64,000 nt of DNA, from NCBI GenBank assembly GCA_025991245.1, contig BQMJ01000001.1, forward strand, positions 124,001 through 188,000, read 5' to 3'. Origin of the DNA: Galdieria partita. Its lineage: Eukaryota > Rhodophyta > Bangiophyceae > Galdieriales > Galdieriaceae. This document shows, one piece after another, positions 19,813 to 31,264 of this stretch. Under the pieces are notes generated by a model that was given only the letters and a program-made list of their open reading frames with translations, was not told the DNA's origin and made no database searches. Positions within the stretch are counted from its first letter, which is position 1, and every line of letters begins with the position of its first letter. Made by a program: the position numbers and the translations under genes.

Positions 19813-21694
19813 ATGGAAGGCACAGAACAAACAAAAGTTGGTGCAAGTACCACTTTTACGAGTCCATTTCAAGCGAAGAGCTTGGGAGAGTATCATGGGG
19901 AGTCATCTGAAGACAGAAGAGATAGAACAGCAAGTAGTACGTCTGTTCACCACGTGGAAGAAGTTGTTCCGTCCAATACCATCATTGTGAGGGAAATTCC
20001 AAACCCTGTAGACAGTAAAAGTTTAAAGCAGTTTTTTACCAACAGCTTTGGACCAGTGCGAGATATAAGGATTCCTCATACTCAGTTCTCAACTCGTTCA
20101 AAAAGTTATGGGTTTGTTGAGTTTGTAAGAGTGGAAACAGCACAGAAGGTGGTAGATAAAGCAGCTTCTGGTAATTTGGTATATCAAGGTAGCCAATTGG
20201 AGGTTACTTTTGCTTCGGATGGCTTTGAAAAGAAAGGGTGGGACTGTTTATCCTGTGGGTATGCCAATTTTGCAAGAAGAAGGGTATGCAAACAGTGTGG
20301 AGCAAAGAAAGAAATCAATGATATTCTTGGTTCTCCACAGAGTAAGTTTATAGCAGGAGATGTAGTTTTGGCTGCACAATGGACTGCTTCTTCACAAGGA
20401 TTGATCGATCAGTCTCCCTTTGGAAGATATTGTTTGGACCCTCGAAGTGGTTGGTATTATGACCCACAGACACTTTATTATGTGGTTGATCCCATCAATC
20501 TTGTGTTTTATGATGGTTCGAGACAGGTTTATCTTCAGTATAATTCAGCTATGGGAACTTATATAGAATATGCAACGACAACTGAGAATCCATTGAATCA
20601 GAACACGGGCTATATTGTTTCGAATGATAATCAAAGTACAGAAATCGAGCTCGAAAGTGTTGAACAACAAACAGAGTCTATAACTTCCTCTGGTATGAGT
20701 ACAAAGCCTGATGCAAATACTAGTTGTGAACAAGAAAGCACAAAAGTGGCATCGCAAGATGAGAGGCAATTAAAGGAGCCGCGAAAGTCACCAATTACAG
20801 TTACTCCAATGAAGCCTCGAGGTAGAATCCTTTCGAATATTCAGCGTTGGAATCAAAGGCGTGTAGAACGTCAGCAAATATTGGAAGAGTTTGAAGAAGA
20901 GGAAGACGATGGAAACTTGAAGAAGGACGAATCCTTAGGATCAGACGATGGTAATCATTCCGTTGCTTATCAAAGAGAGTCGGACAAACCAATCGAACAA
21001 GATGAGGAAAAGGAGGATGACAGTGTAGAAAAAGTATCCAATGTTGGAAAGAAAACATCTGATGATGATAGGGAACCAGTCTTTATTTGTGACCTTTGTA
21101 GACGTAAATTCAAGTCCAACGATATTCTTGAAAAGCATATACAGTTTTCAGAACTACATCGAACCAACTTGCAGAAACAAAACTCGATATATCGGGATCG
21201 TGCTGCAGAAAGAAGACAACTTCATCCACCAGAGGATGTGGATAATAGCCATTCTAAAAAAAGTGCACATTCAAAGAAACGTCCGTTTTCATCCAAAAAG
21301 TTGCCCAATCAGTCTTTAGATATTGTAAACAATATTGGAGCCAAGTTGATGAAGTCCATGGGCTGGAAAGAAGGTCAAGGCTTGGGAAGGTATTGTTCAT
21401 TGTTGGATATTCCATGTTTATTAGTTTTTGATATTTTGAAAATTTTAGGGAAGGAAGTGGTATTACTGCTCCTATTAGTGCAGTAGCCAATCGCGGTCAA
21501 AGTGGTCTAGGTTCAGAACCTCTAAATGATCCTGAAGTGGTAAGCGTATATGTTGATAGGTTCTTTTGCATTCCTTGTGACTTTTACAATAGCGTATCGA
21601 ACCAACTGATTCACAAAAGGAACGTGTACGGAAGGAAACTATGCTTCGTTGGAAGATGAAGTTTGGAAGTGTTTCTGAATCCAACAATCCATAG
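19813..21694 (+). CDS. RBM5/RBM10-like splicing regulator (RRM, RanBP2 zinc finger, OCRE-like, C2H2, G-patch)
   Basis: Exons 19813-21389, 21449-21539 and 21593-21694 encode 589 residues. Order of parts: RRM about 56-135 (NTIIVREIP, SKSYGFVEF); RanBP2-type zinc finger about 141-162 (WDCLSCGYANF, VCKQCG); an OCRE-like aromatic segment about 200-250 (DPRSGWYYDPQTLYYV); acidic and charged middle; a C2H2 finger (FICDLCRRKF, HIQFSELH); and a G-patch (GAKLMKSMGWKEGQGLGR) split by intron 1. This is the architecture of RBM5/RBM10, components of early spliceosomes that steer exon choice. In a genome full of tiny introns such a factor has an obvious place. The last two exons are short, and the gene ends 73 bp from the CSN2 stop. 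Confidence 0.9.
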
Positions 21695-21767
21695 CGCTCA
21701 TATTCAATACAAGTGTTGCTTGTAAACATTCATTTTTATTGCTTTGCATGACCAACAGGGAGATTCC

Positions 21768-23244
21768 TCACACAAGTTTATTTTCAATCGCAGTTAGCAA
21801 TTGTTCCAATTCATTGCTCCATTTCGAAACTGCATGATGACGTTCCTATAAACAACCTCGTTAGTTTATCTGAATATCTAAAAATGAAAAATTTGTGACT
21901 TGCCTTACTACCGTTGCAACGGTGCAATTCCAAGATGCCCTGTTCTTGATCTATAGAACCTATAATTTCCTCATCCAAAATCAGTAATACCAATAGTGAC
22001 TCCACATCTGTTTGTGGTATGTTGAGCGCTTTTGCAATAAAGGCAAGTTCGATTCGAGTGTAAGGCTGTATCAACTTCAACAAATACTAATGACGGAGAT
22101 GGATATTATGGAATCAACAATACAAGTTGCCTACCTGTGTTCGAATCCGACTCAATAACTCCTGGATATGTGCACGAATAAAGCTATCATCCATGATCTT
22201 ATCCTTATTCTCTTCCAATATGCGCTCAAACTCTTGGATTTCTTTTTTGGTATAGGCCTCAACTAAACTAGTCATTGCCATAATTTCGGGATTGTCCACA
22301 TACGGCTTCGCTTCGGGTGAGTCAAAAGGATTGATTTCAGATAGTGAAAGCATATTTGCCAATACAAGATATTTGAGACACTAGATAGAAAATAAAATCC
22401 ATATTTGCTTATTTTCTGGAAAAAAGATACCCAAAGTTACCTGAATTCTTCGTTGACTTCCAGCTTCATCATAATTCTTAAATGCCTCAAAAAAGTCACT
22501 AAATGCACTTTCAAAGTCCTTGTTTTCAATATTCATCTTTCCACCGCATTCTCTAATGATTCCCATAATGCGTGGATGAGGAATGGCAGACTTGACTTGT
22601 AAAGCTTGTTCGTATAACTGCTTCAACTTTTTACTATTCTTAGTAGCCGTATAAAGTTGTATTTCTAGTGCATAAATTTCTAAAAGTTGAGTACCCTTTT
22701 TTTGATCTTCTGTACCATCTTCTTTGCGACAGCTTTCGTGCAACTCACGTATGACTTTGGACAACCTACCATATTCACCCAAGTCAAAATACAACTTGCC
22801 AAGTTTGAGTTTGGTTTTGAACCATAGTCTTTCATTCATTGCATGTTTGAGAGCAGCCAAAGTACATTCATAAAATTCTTGCAACAAACCCAACTGTTGA
22901 GAGGAAGAAACATAATCCAGTATCTTGTTGATGCTCTTCTCCGAATAGTTTCTAGTAACAGCCGATTTGATATAAGTAAGTAGTTCTCTATATCTTTCCA
23001 ACATTTCTTCATATCTTCCATGTTTGAATAATAGTTTTACTATTTGTTTGAGTGCTTTAAAACCCCATTCCCCTTTCTGAGACTCCATAGCAAGTACTTG
23101 TTCGAATCCTTTGAGAGCTTCCTCTGGATTATTTTCTATCATTGCTTTGGAGTTGTAGTATTGGTTTTCAATGTCAACGTCTTCTTCTTCGGACTCTTCC
23201 TCTGAGTACTCAAAACCATAGTCTTCGTACTCTTCGTCAGACAT
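21768..23244 (-). CDS. CSN2: COP9 signalosome subunit 2
   Basis: Exons 23244-22441, 22380-22135, 22086-21904 and 21845-21768 give 436 residues, close to 443 in human CSN2. The acidic N-terminus and [37 protein letters not shown] and [14 protein letters not shown] are nearly invariant in CSN2; a PCI domain follows ([19 protein letters not shown]-like QPYTRIE). It is a scaffold of the complex that removes Nedd8 from cullins. Intron 3 (21846-21903) has a GC donor, AAG|GCAAGT; with it the C-terminus lines up residue for residue with other CSN2 proteins, and no GT donor in reach keeps frame. Start chosen at MSDEEY as in homologues, not the earlier Met at 23292. A CA repeat lies just upstream. Confidence 0.96.
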
Positions 23245-23361
23245 GACGCCACACACACACACACTTGAATCCAAATTTGTTCTATTGGCCAAGTCTTACA
23301 AATACCTTCTCATCTTCTAGTAGTAGTAGTGACGAGTCGTAGTCATTGTTGACAACGAGCA

Positions 23362-24023
23362 ATGTTTTCAGTTGCATCATTTTTACTAGAAAATACTTTG
23401 GAGAATTCGTTGGTTCCAGCTGCCAAGTTTTTGGTTGTTTCAATCTCGTCTTTATGTGTAGTCTTCTCACGGTGGTTTTAGGAAGACATCGATAAAGTTG
23501 TGGAAGAACACGGTGGGATCAGCACCGTTTTTCAAGCGTTAGAACAGTTGTACACGCGTTACAAAATATTGGACTCCAGCCTTTCTAGACAAAAGAGAAG
23601 TTTTCAGGATAAAATTCCAGATTTGACCAATGCACTCCAAGTCATTCGTTGGTTGCGGTCGTTAGAAGAGAGAGAACAAAGGGAACCTATTGAAACAACA
23701 TTTGAGTTGGCGGATAATATATATTCCACAGCTTTGGTGAAGAATCCTCAAGTAGTTTATTTGTGGTTAGGGGTAAGTTGTTGTTGGGTATGACGGTGAT
23801 ATCAACTGATATTATGATGGAGGCTAATGTTATGGTGGAATATTCATTCGAAGAGGCAGAATATCTTTTAAAAGAAAATCTGGATGGTGCAAGAGACAAG
23901 ATACAACAGTTGGAAAAGGATTTGGCTTTTCTAAGAGAACAAATGACTACCACTGAAGTTAATATTTCGAGAGTTTATACGGCACAATTGAAGAAACAAG
24001 CAAGTAACGTTGCCTCATTCTAA
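23362..24023 (+). CDS. PFD3: Prefoldin subunit 3 (VBP1)
   Basis: Exons 23362-23433, 23482-23772 and 23823-24023 give 187 residues. AAKFLEDIDKVV, TFELADNIYSTALV, VYLWLGANVMVEYSF and DLAFLREQMTTTEVNISRVY match the alpha-type prefoldin 3. Long helices at both ends form the coiled-coil tentacles. Prefoldin passes unfolded actin and tubulin to the CCT chaperonin. The start ATG at 23362 is 117 bp from the CSN2 start on the other strand, a shared promoter. The CorA gene follows 35 bp after the stop. Confidence 0.94.
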
Positions 24024-24058
24024 TAACACTTTTATGGTCGTTTTGCTCTTTGCAATAA

Positions 24059-26366
24059 ATGGAAAATTGTCTCCCAAGAAAGATATCCAAAATGGTTCCC
24101 GACGTGTTTCAACTCGATGCGGACACAAACGTGGAAACGAACCATTCTAAAGGTACAACAAATAACCCTGCAACAACAGAAGAACAAGAATGGAATAAAA
24201 AAACGACTCCATTGAAAGTGTCTTCAAGAGAACCCAAAAGAATAGGAAGACCACAGGTAATAGCGACATCGCTACATAACTTTCATTATCTGAAAAAGAC
24301 TTAGCAACTACAAGAAGTAGCCGCGACATGGAGTCCAGACAGTGGAGAATCTGCACTACAGATTCCTCAAAGTATAAAGAATATTAGAGAACACTCGTCT
24401 TCAGAAGGGTCGTCTGACAGCGATTCCACTCAAAGTGTTCCAGCAGGTGATAATACCTCTTTTTGGGTATTGAATGTTTTATTCTTAACACTTTTTTGTA
24501 GAAGAACTACAACAACCCAAGAGGTCTGTGAGTATTTTGGCTTCGAGCATTCAAAATCTTGGTAGGCGCTATTTACCTCATGACAGCGACGACGAGGAAG
24601 AGGAAAAGAGAAGCTTACTTGTACGTTCGGGAAAAGCAAAGATGCATCGACACTTGGAAAGAAGTGTTACCATCGATGTTGACAGTCACTTTGGTTCGCA
24701 ACTGAGAGGAAATTTGTCTTCAAAGGTTGCCTCTGTGAGGAGTATAAAAGGTCCCAGAAGGTCACGTTTTAGACACAGAGATGCGTTGCGCGCCATGATT
24801 GAAGCGGAAAACCAATGGCAACCCGCTGGAAAACGGTATGAATAAATAGAACCATACGACTGCTGGTTGAATGTCGTGTGTGTAGGTATATGGTTCCTCG
24901 TGCGGAAACCTTTTCAAATAAGATTGCAACGAGTCCCACTATGGGACCCTTAGGTTCACCAGTAGTTTCACCTCAAGAAAGCCATACTTCAGTTGCTTCC
25001 AGTCAAGGGTCCGAAGCTTCAGCACAGAGAAAATTTGAAACAGATATACCTGTAGCTGCTTATATTTGTGAATACAGTCAAACAAAATTTCAAGAGTTGT
25101 ATACAGAAGATCTTGCAGGATTCTTTAATAATCATGAGGATGAGTTGGGAATTATTCGATGGATCCATATTTGTTCTCGGGATAGTCCGCAACCTGCTTT
25201 GATGCTGTTGGATAGCAAGTATCGACTTCATCCTTTGGCTATTGAAGATGTTTGTTACACACCTCAGAGACCGAAAATTGATAGGTAACGAATCATTCGG
25301 GCAACACAATAGGTTACTTCTTAGAAGTGTTTTAGATACGACTGGATGCTATTCATTGTTGCACATTATCCACAGTTAAAAGACGAACCTGGTGGATTAG
25401 AACTATCTTTGAATCAAGTTTCCATATTCTTTTTGAAACCTTCTAATGTTGTAATTACTTTTGAAGAACCATCGGCTTCAGGAAAGAATGGAAGATGGAG
25501 TCATGTAGTGAGGGAACGACTGACGTTTAGTACAGATGATATTCGTAGTCGTGATTTATCATTTCTTGTATATTCTATTCTTGATGCTCTTATCGATAGT
25601 TATTTCCCGGTTTTAGAGTTTTATGGGGAGCGAATAGAAGAAATCGAAGGTGGGTTGGTTTTAAGGAGAATGATTGTTGAGTATATTTTGGTTTATAGCG
25701 GAGTTGATGGATGAACCAAAACCTGATCTTATCAAAGTAAGGCTGTATTGGAATATTTGTGAGTTGTGTATTTATAGTTATAATGGCTGCAGGGCATCAA
25801 CCGATTGAAACGAGATATGTTCACTATGCGACGCAATACTTGGCCATTGAGAGACATGTTTGGTCGTCTTATTACATTACCTGAAGTAACGAGCAACACT
25901 AAAATGTAAAGAGTGTTTTTGTGAAGGAGATTATCAAATAACAATGGATATTATGTTGTTTAGGTATCTCCGTGATTGTTTTGATCATATTATTCAGATC
26001 ATTGATATTTTGGAGGTATATCGTGATAGTTCGATGGGTCTCATCGATATTTATTTGAGTGGTGCAAACAACAAAATGCAAGAAGGTAAAGATATAGCGA
26101 GTTTAGGTACCCTATTGACTTGTGACAGTTATGAAAACACTGACTATCATCAGCACAATATTTATTCCATTAACATTTATTACTGGAGTTTATGGAATGA
26201 ACTTTAGTTTTATGCCAGAATTGGAATATGACTATGGATATTTCTTCTTTTGGTAAGTGTATTCAATATAGCCTATTTGGAGGTTCTATTGAGACTGCAA
26301 AGGGTGTTGGTCATTATCATTGTTAGCTTTCAAGTGTACATATTCAGGAAACGAGGTTGGTTATGA
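24059..26366 (+). CDS. CorA-family magnesium transporter
   Basis: Ten exons (24059-24256, 24305-24446, 24502-24835, 24886-25284, 25336-25649, 25699-25736, 25793-25905, 25964-26085, 26129-26252, 26303-26366) give 615 residues in frame. Residues 1-240 are Ser-rich and charged, probably cytosolic and disordered. The CorA domain follows ([36 protein letters not shown]). Near the C-terminus come the long stalk helix, the first membrane helix, the signature YGMNF and a second helix ending in RKRGWL. Both ends face the cytosol and five subunits form the pore. The 38-bp exon 6 is the smallest here. A second, unrelated Mg transporter (MgtE) lies at 58972. Confidence 0.93.
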
Positions 26367-26466
26367 AATGTGTATTGTGAGAGAGACGATGGAATATCAT
26401 CCATCAACAGCACACGGGAGATCTCTTCTCATTGGCACTCAACTTGAAACGTTGTTTTATAAAAAC

Positions 26467-28067
26467 TCAATTGGATAAAGCTTCATCCGTTTGCTCTTCA
26501 TTACTGCAATCCTCCTCATACGACTCATCTGAATATTCACTTTCACTCTCTTCCGAATATTCACTTTCTTCTTCTTCTTCTTCACTCTCGTCTTCTGATA
26601 TACTGTCCCATAAAGGAGTGTCTTCAGCATCATCTGCAGATATTCAATCAAAGAAATTCACGCATACACAGACTCCTTTACATACCTCTCCAAATAGTTG
26701 TTTGCCACCGATGACTCGACCACATTGCAATCGTTCCATCCCAACTACTTGAAACGATTACTGGTAAGCAAGGATGCCAATCGACATCTCGAACAACTGC
26801 CTTATGGACATCAGTTAAGGTTGTCATCAACTCATTTTCAACAATATCAAAAATATAAACAGCTCCATCATGAGAACCACAGTAGATATAACGTTGACCA
26901 GTTGTAAACTCTGGAGAAAAACGACACCGAATAAGAGTTTTCAAAGTTTGATGACCCACAAAAGTTCGCAAAGAAGTATCCTTTTCATGAACTCGACCAG
27001 CATTGATGGGACGTGGATAGTCCATCCAACGATAGTCCCACACATGTCTAGGAGGTCTGTTGGAAAGTAACTCTTTCCAATCGTCTCCAGATACCATCTT
27101 ACGTGTATCCCACAACTATAACAATACATCAATGGAAATGAAAATAATCTTAATCCACTCACCTTGATAGTTTGATCCTTTGAATTGGAAATAAAATAAA
27201 GACCATCTCCTTTAGGACATACATAGGTGATTCCATCGGCATGACCCGCAAAGATGCCAACAGGACCACTCCCTTTTCCTCGAGTTCTGCGGTCCCAAAG
27301 CATCACAAAACTATCATCACTACCGGAAATAAAGATATTTCCAGTATCATCCAAAAAAGAAACCGCATTGACATCATCCACATGAAAAGAGAGATTCTCC
27401 AAAAGTTCTTGTCGACCCAAGTCATACAACAGGACAGCGTTATTTGCGGAACCCGCCAACAGTTGAGCACCATTCGGAGAAAAGCGTACAGACCACAAAC
27501 CAAAACCTTCACTTGAACGAGTTCCCAGTGATACACATTGATAGAATGAGGAATCAGCAGATACTCCCACCAACTGAACCAAACTTGTGATGGAAGTGAA
27601 TGCCAATAGTGACTGGTTTGGAGACATACTCATATCTGTTACTGTCCAATTGACGTTCCTACAAGGAATGGCTTTTATATGTTTCCAAGAGTTGACACAG
27701 CAGTCTGTTTGGAAAATGTTGATGGCGTCATCTTGTTCTGAACTGCAAAAGAGGGTACCATCGGGAGAGAAGAAACCACCATAAATACGACGACTGCACT
27801 TGGATACATATGCACGAAACAAGTTAGGAACGAACCTTTGTGTGATATTCACTTTGGAGCTGCAAGTTAGGTTTCCAGTTCTTTCTCGCTTGGGAAACAA
27901 CATGAGAAGCCATTCACACAAGAGCATAAACTTACCCTTTCCAGTAACGAAGTAAAGTTCTTCAAAGAGGTTCCGTCTGTCTGCAGTTTTATTCTATGGA
28001 GTAGTTCATGTTCCCTGGTAAGCAAATTTTCTTGATTCTGTTGAGCAGTCACAACTGCTGCTGCCAT
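26467..28067 (-). CDS. WD-repeat protein of the DCAF11/LEC14B group
   Basis: Exons 28067-27936, 27888-27163, 27115-26686 and 26633-26467 sum to a complete frame of 484 residues. About seven WD blades are visible, with the LEC14B/DCAF11 hallmarks CRNVNWTVTDMSMSPNQS, GSANNAVLLYDL, SGSDDSFVMLWDRR and YFISNSKDQTIKLWDTRKM. DCAF11 is a substrate receptor of CUL4-DDB1 ubiquitin ligases; WDRR and WDTR motifs suit DDB1 binding. The final exon is an acidic tail with runs of Glu and Ser (about 50 residues) ending DEALSN. CSN2, which regulates cullins, lies 3 kb away, but this is probably coincidence. Confidence 0.88.
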
Positions 28068-28355
28068 GAAGAAAATTAACAGCTGTGAGAAGGGCCATGA
28101 TATATAGATATATATGTTCTTCCAGATGGACTCGAAGGTTTTCTATTTTTATGAAACTGAAAGAGTCTATCCACCTATGAGATATCTATATGTTCATTGT
28201 CTTCAATATCTTGATGAACAACTATTCTTCTTTCATATAGTTGGAAATTCATTCCTTGAAAGGCACTCTGATATCCCTTTGAAATTATTATTATTGGTGG
28301 TGGAGTTGCCCCAAACGTCACGTTGGACACAGCAGTATATTATTCAAAACTACAA
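28068..28355. other. Divergent promoter with a possible upstream frame
   Basis: The gap separates the DCAF11-like and OB-fold genes, which diverge. A plus-strand frame from an ATG at 28114 runs 81 codons and ends in a TGA that overlaps the OB-fold start (ATGA). Its product is unlike anything I know, rich in aromatic and hydrophobic residues. It could be an upstream ORF of the same mRNA or chance. A TA-rich stretch (ATATATAGATATATATG, 28099-28115) may hold the core promoter. Confidence 0.35.
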
Positions 28356-28853
28356 ATGACGCTTCGTAAACCAGTTTGTAAGTTAAAAACTATGACGTAT
28401 AAAACATATGTTCATACAGGTTATTTCTTGATCAGTTACCAAAGTAGAAAAATTGCAACCGGGGTCTCAGGGTCACAACTTGATCGTGCAAGTGATGAAC
28501 GTCGGTGAAGTGATGGAAAAAGTGAGACCAAGTGGTGACAAACTGCAAATCGCTGAAGTTTTGCTCGCTGACGAAACGGGGGCGGTGTTGTTTACAGCAA
28601 GGAACGGTAAGCCTCGTTTTCTCCAATGGATATGTCAAAAACTGATGAGGGTGGTCGGAAAGAACAAATCAAACTTTTTAAAAAGGGAGAGTGTGTCACT
28701 GTTCGAAATGCAAAAGTGAACATGGTGAGAGGCTTTATTCGTTTAGTAGTAGACAAATGGGGTGCTATTAAACCTCCGGGTCCGACGGAAAAGCTACAAG
28801 GACCACCCAAAGTTGAAAACAATATTTCCAACATAGAATATGAACTTGTCTAA
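28356..28853 (+). CDS. OB-fold nucleic-acid-binding protein of the plant At4g28440 type
   Basis: Exons 28356-28377, 28436-28606 and 28663-28853 give 127 residues. MTLRKPVF, KLQPGSQGHNLIVQV, ADETGAVLFTARN, GECVTVRNAKVNMV and IRLVVDKWG follow the small stand-alone OB-fold family common in plants and algae and related to SOSS-B. A five-stranded barrel binds single-stranded DNA or RNA; the cellular job is not well known. The first exon codes for only seven residues and part of the eighth. Confidence 0.88.
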
Positions 28854-29035
28854 AAATACACTGTGTGAAATCTAAAGAGCTGAAGCAAAACTATTGTCTT
28901 TGTAAGTCCATATCCAAAATGATTGCAAAACTTTCCCGTCCTTTCCAATACATATGATGATATATTCACATACAGAAAAGGCAAAGCCTACGACGCCTTC
29001 TACTAGTGAACTCCGCAACGAAATCGAAAATACTC

Positions 29036-30999
29036 TCAAGAATACTCTGCATTGTTTAAACTCTCCTCGGCAATATTTCTAGAGAAGAAGTCTGCAAGAC
29101 CTTTGTTCTTCACAGAAACATAATCTTTTAGAAGAATACAACGATAAGGATGTCTAAGCTTTCTTAATGCACTCAACTCCAAATGTCTTATTCGTTCTCG
29201 GGTCACACAAAAAACACTGCTGATCTCATCTAACGTTTTACAAGCGCCATCATCCAAGCCAAACCGCATTCTAATCACGTCTCGTTCTCTTGGAGTTAAA
29301 GTTACTTCCAAAATCTTTTCTAAATCTCGGCGTAACATATTATTTTCTAATTCATCTTCCGGATGCAAAACATCTCCAGCAACCGTATCACCTAACGTAG
29401 TGCGTTTGTCACCATATTCACAAGACAAAGGAGAGTCCAAAGATAGCGAATGAAGAAGACATCTGTTTGCTGTCTGAAACTGTTCAATTGTAAGACCACT
29501 TTCCTTAAATACTTCTTCTTGAGTAGGTTCTCTTCCCAACTCTGCAGTCAATTTGCTATCAGTACGACGAACCGTTGACATAAATTCATAGAAATACGCA
29601 GGAATTCTCCAATGTCGTGTCTGTTCAGTTAAAGCTCGAGTCATCGCAAATTTGATCCACCATATCTGTGTTCATCACAATTTTAGTAAACAACAATCCT
29701 AGACATAGACAACACTCACCGCATAACTACCAAAGCGAAAGCCTTTCGAGGAGTCAAACCGTTCTGCAGCTTTAATGAGACCAATGCTTCCCTCTTGCAT
29801 CAAATCTTGCAGAGAAAGACCATACTTTGAATAGAAACGCGCAATATAATAAACAAGGCGCAAGTTGGAATGGATAATCTTGTCCTTGGATTCTCTTAAG
29901 ATTCTCATCTTTTTCGCAAACTCAACCGGACTAGAAAAACCAACAGCCTCCGCCCATTCTGCTAAAGTGGGATTCCTACCAAGTAACTCACTAACGCGGT
30001 CACGCTCTCTTTCCCAATTCCTTAGTAGTTGTATTTGATTACAAATATCGACTTCTTCTTCAAAGCTCAGCTTGGGAATTACATGACAGTTGCTTATAAA
30101 TGAAGATGGCGATGCAGAGCTCAATAAGCTCTTAGACTTTTTGAAGCTTTTGAATGCTTTCCACGGTGACTGAGCTTCATCGGACTTGCAAGAACCAACA
30201 GTATCTTTGGAAGCTATCCATACATATAAGTATAAAATAGAAATGCTACTTTTGACTGACCTTGCAAAAAAGTACCAGTATCGGTTCCTCCATTCTCTTT
30301 CTTCATATCTTGTTCAACTCCATTAAGGACAGCGTTTCCCTTGTCCATATTTTTAGGAAAACCGGAAAAAGTATCAGGTTGTTTCAATCTTTCCTTATTT
30401 CTTCCCTTGGAAGTCAATAATTTTTGAAGACAAAATTCCTGTTCGATTCTTTTTAAATCCTCTGCGTCAGGCTCCCTAACGCTATCTTCATCAGGAACAT
30501 ACGGAAACTCTTGAACTAGAGTCGACTTTGCAACATTCGGTAGTAACTCATCATCGATATCAGTAATTGTAGACTTTTCTTCGCTGCGTTCCGTTTTCTT
30601 CAAGTTATTTCTCTTTCTAACAGCTCTACTACCGTTTCTTGGGTAATCACGGGAAGGCACTTGTCCACCACGGTCCAGAGATACGTGGAGAACTTTTTCC
30701 TTGCTTATCTTCGAGTCAAGTGACAAGCGTTCTATTTCGTGGGTCCTTGGTTCTTTCAGTTGAGCGCCAATAGCTTGAAACAGCTTCATGTCGAAAGAAG
30801 ATCGAAAAGAGTTTCTCTGGAGGTACAACTTAAATGTCATTGGTTTAGACAAATATCTGAAAAAGGAAAGATTCGTTTGTTTACTGGAATGCTCTAAAGA
30901 GTTGCAAGAAAGAAAAGCAAGTCTTTTTTGTTGCATCACAAAAAGACAAGACTGCCAAAATTGGAAAACGAATGATGGACGACAATCGATAAAGCCCAT
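29036..30999 (-). CDS. Plastid RNA polymerase sigma-70 factor
   Basis: Exons 30999-30261, 30213-29720 and 29665-29036 give 620 residues. Residues 1-70 are Ser/Arg/Lys-rich and acid-poor, a likely plastid transit peptide; a long charged, poorly conserved region follows. Region 2 is clear (SNLRLVYYIARFYSKYGLSL, LMQEGSIGLIKAAERFD, FRFGSYAIWWIKFAMTRAL), then region 3, then region 4 with its helix-turn-helix (LTPRERDVIRMRFGL, VTRERIRHLE). It directs the cyanobacterial-type polymerase to plastid promoters, so the nucleus controls plastid transcription. This is among the best proofs that the host has a plastid. The splice at 29666-29719 rebuilds the invariant FGSYA-IWWI segment. Confidence 0.95.
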
Positions 31000-31264
31000 C
31001 ACCACACCTGAGCGTTCGTCATGCTTCCATCAGGAGGCACATTTGAGGAGCTGTTCGAAGATGTTCCTCAAGCTAACATCGTTTGTCTTTATAGAATGGT
31101 CAAAATAAAAGCAGCCAATGAAAGAATGAGGCAACCATGAATGAAGTATATCCAATGACCTTTAGTCCACCACTATAGACCAAACACAAGAAATAGAGTG
31201 GAATGATGAAAACTCAGATCACAAAATGATTTTCTCTCTTTGTGGGTTTGAAGATTGAGTGACC

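Noticed and set aside
26457-26651. Plus and minus Ser- or Lys-rich frames beside the DCAF11-like stop
   Set aside because: They are other-frame readings of the acidic tail exon of the DCAF11-like gene.
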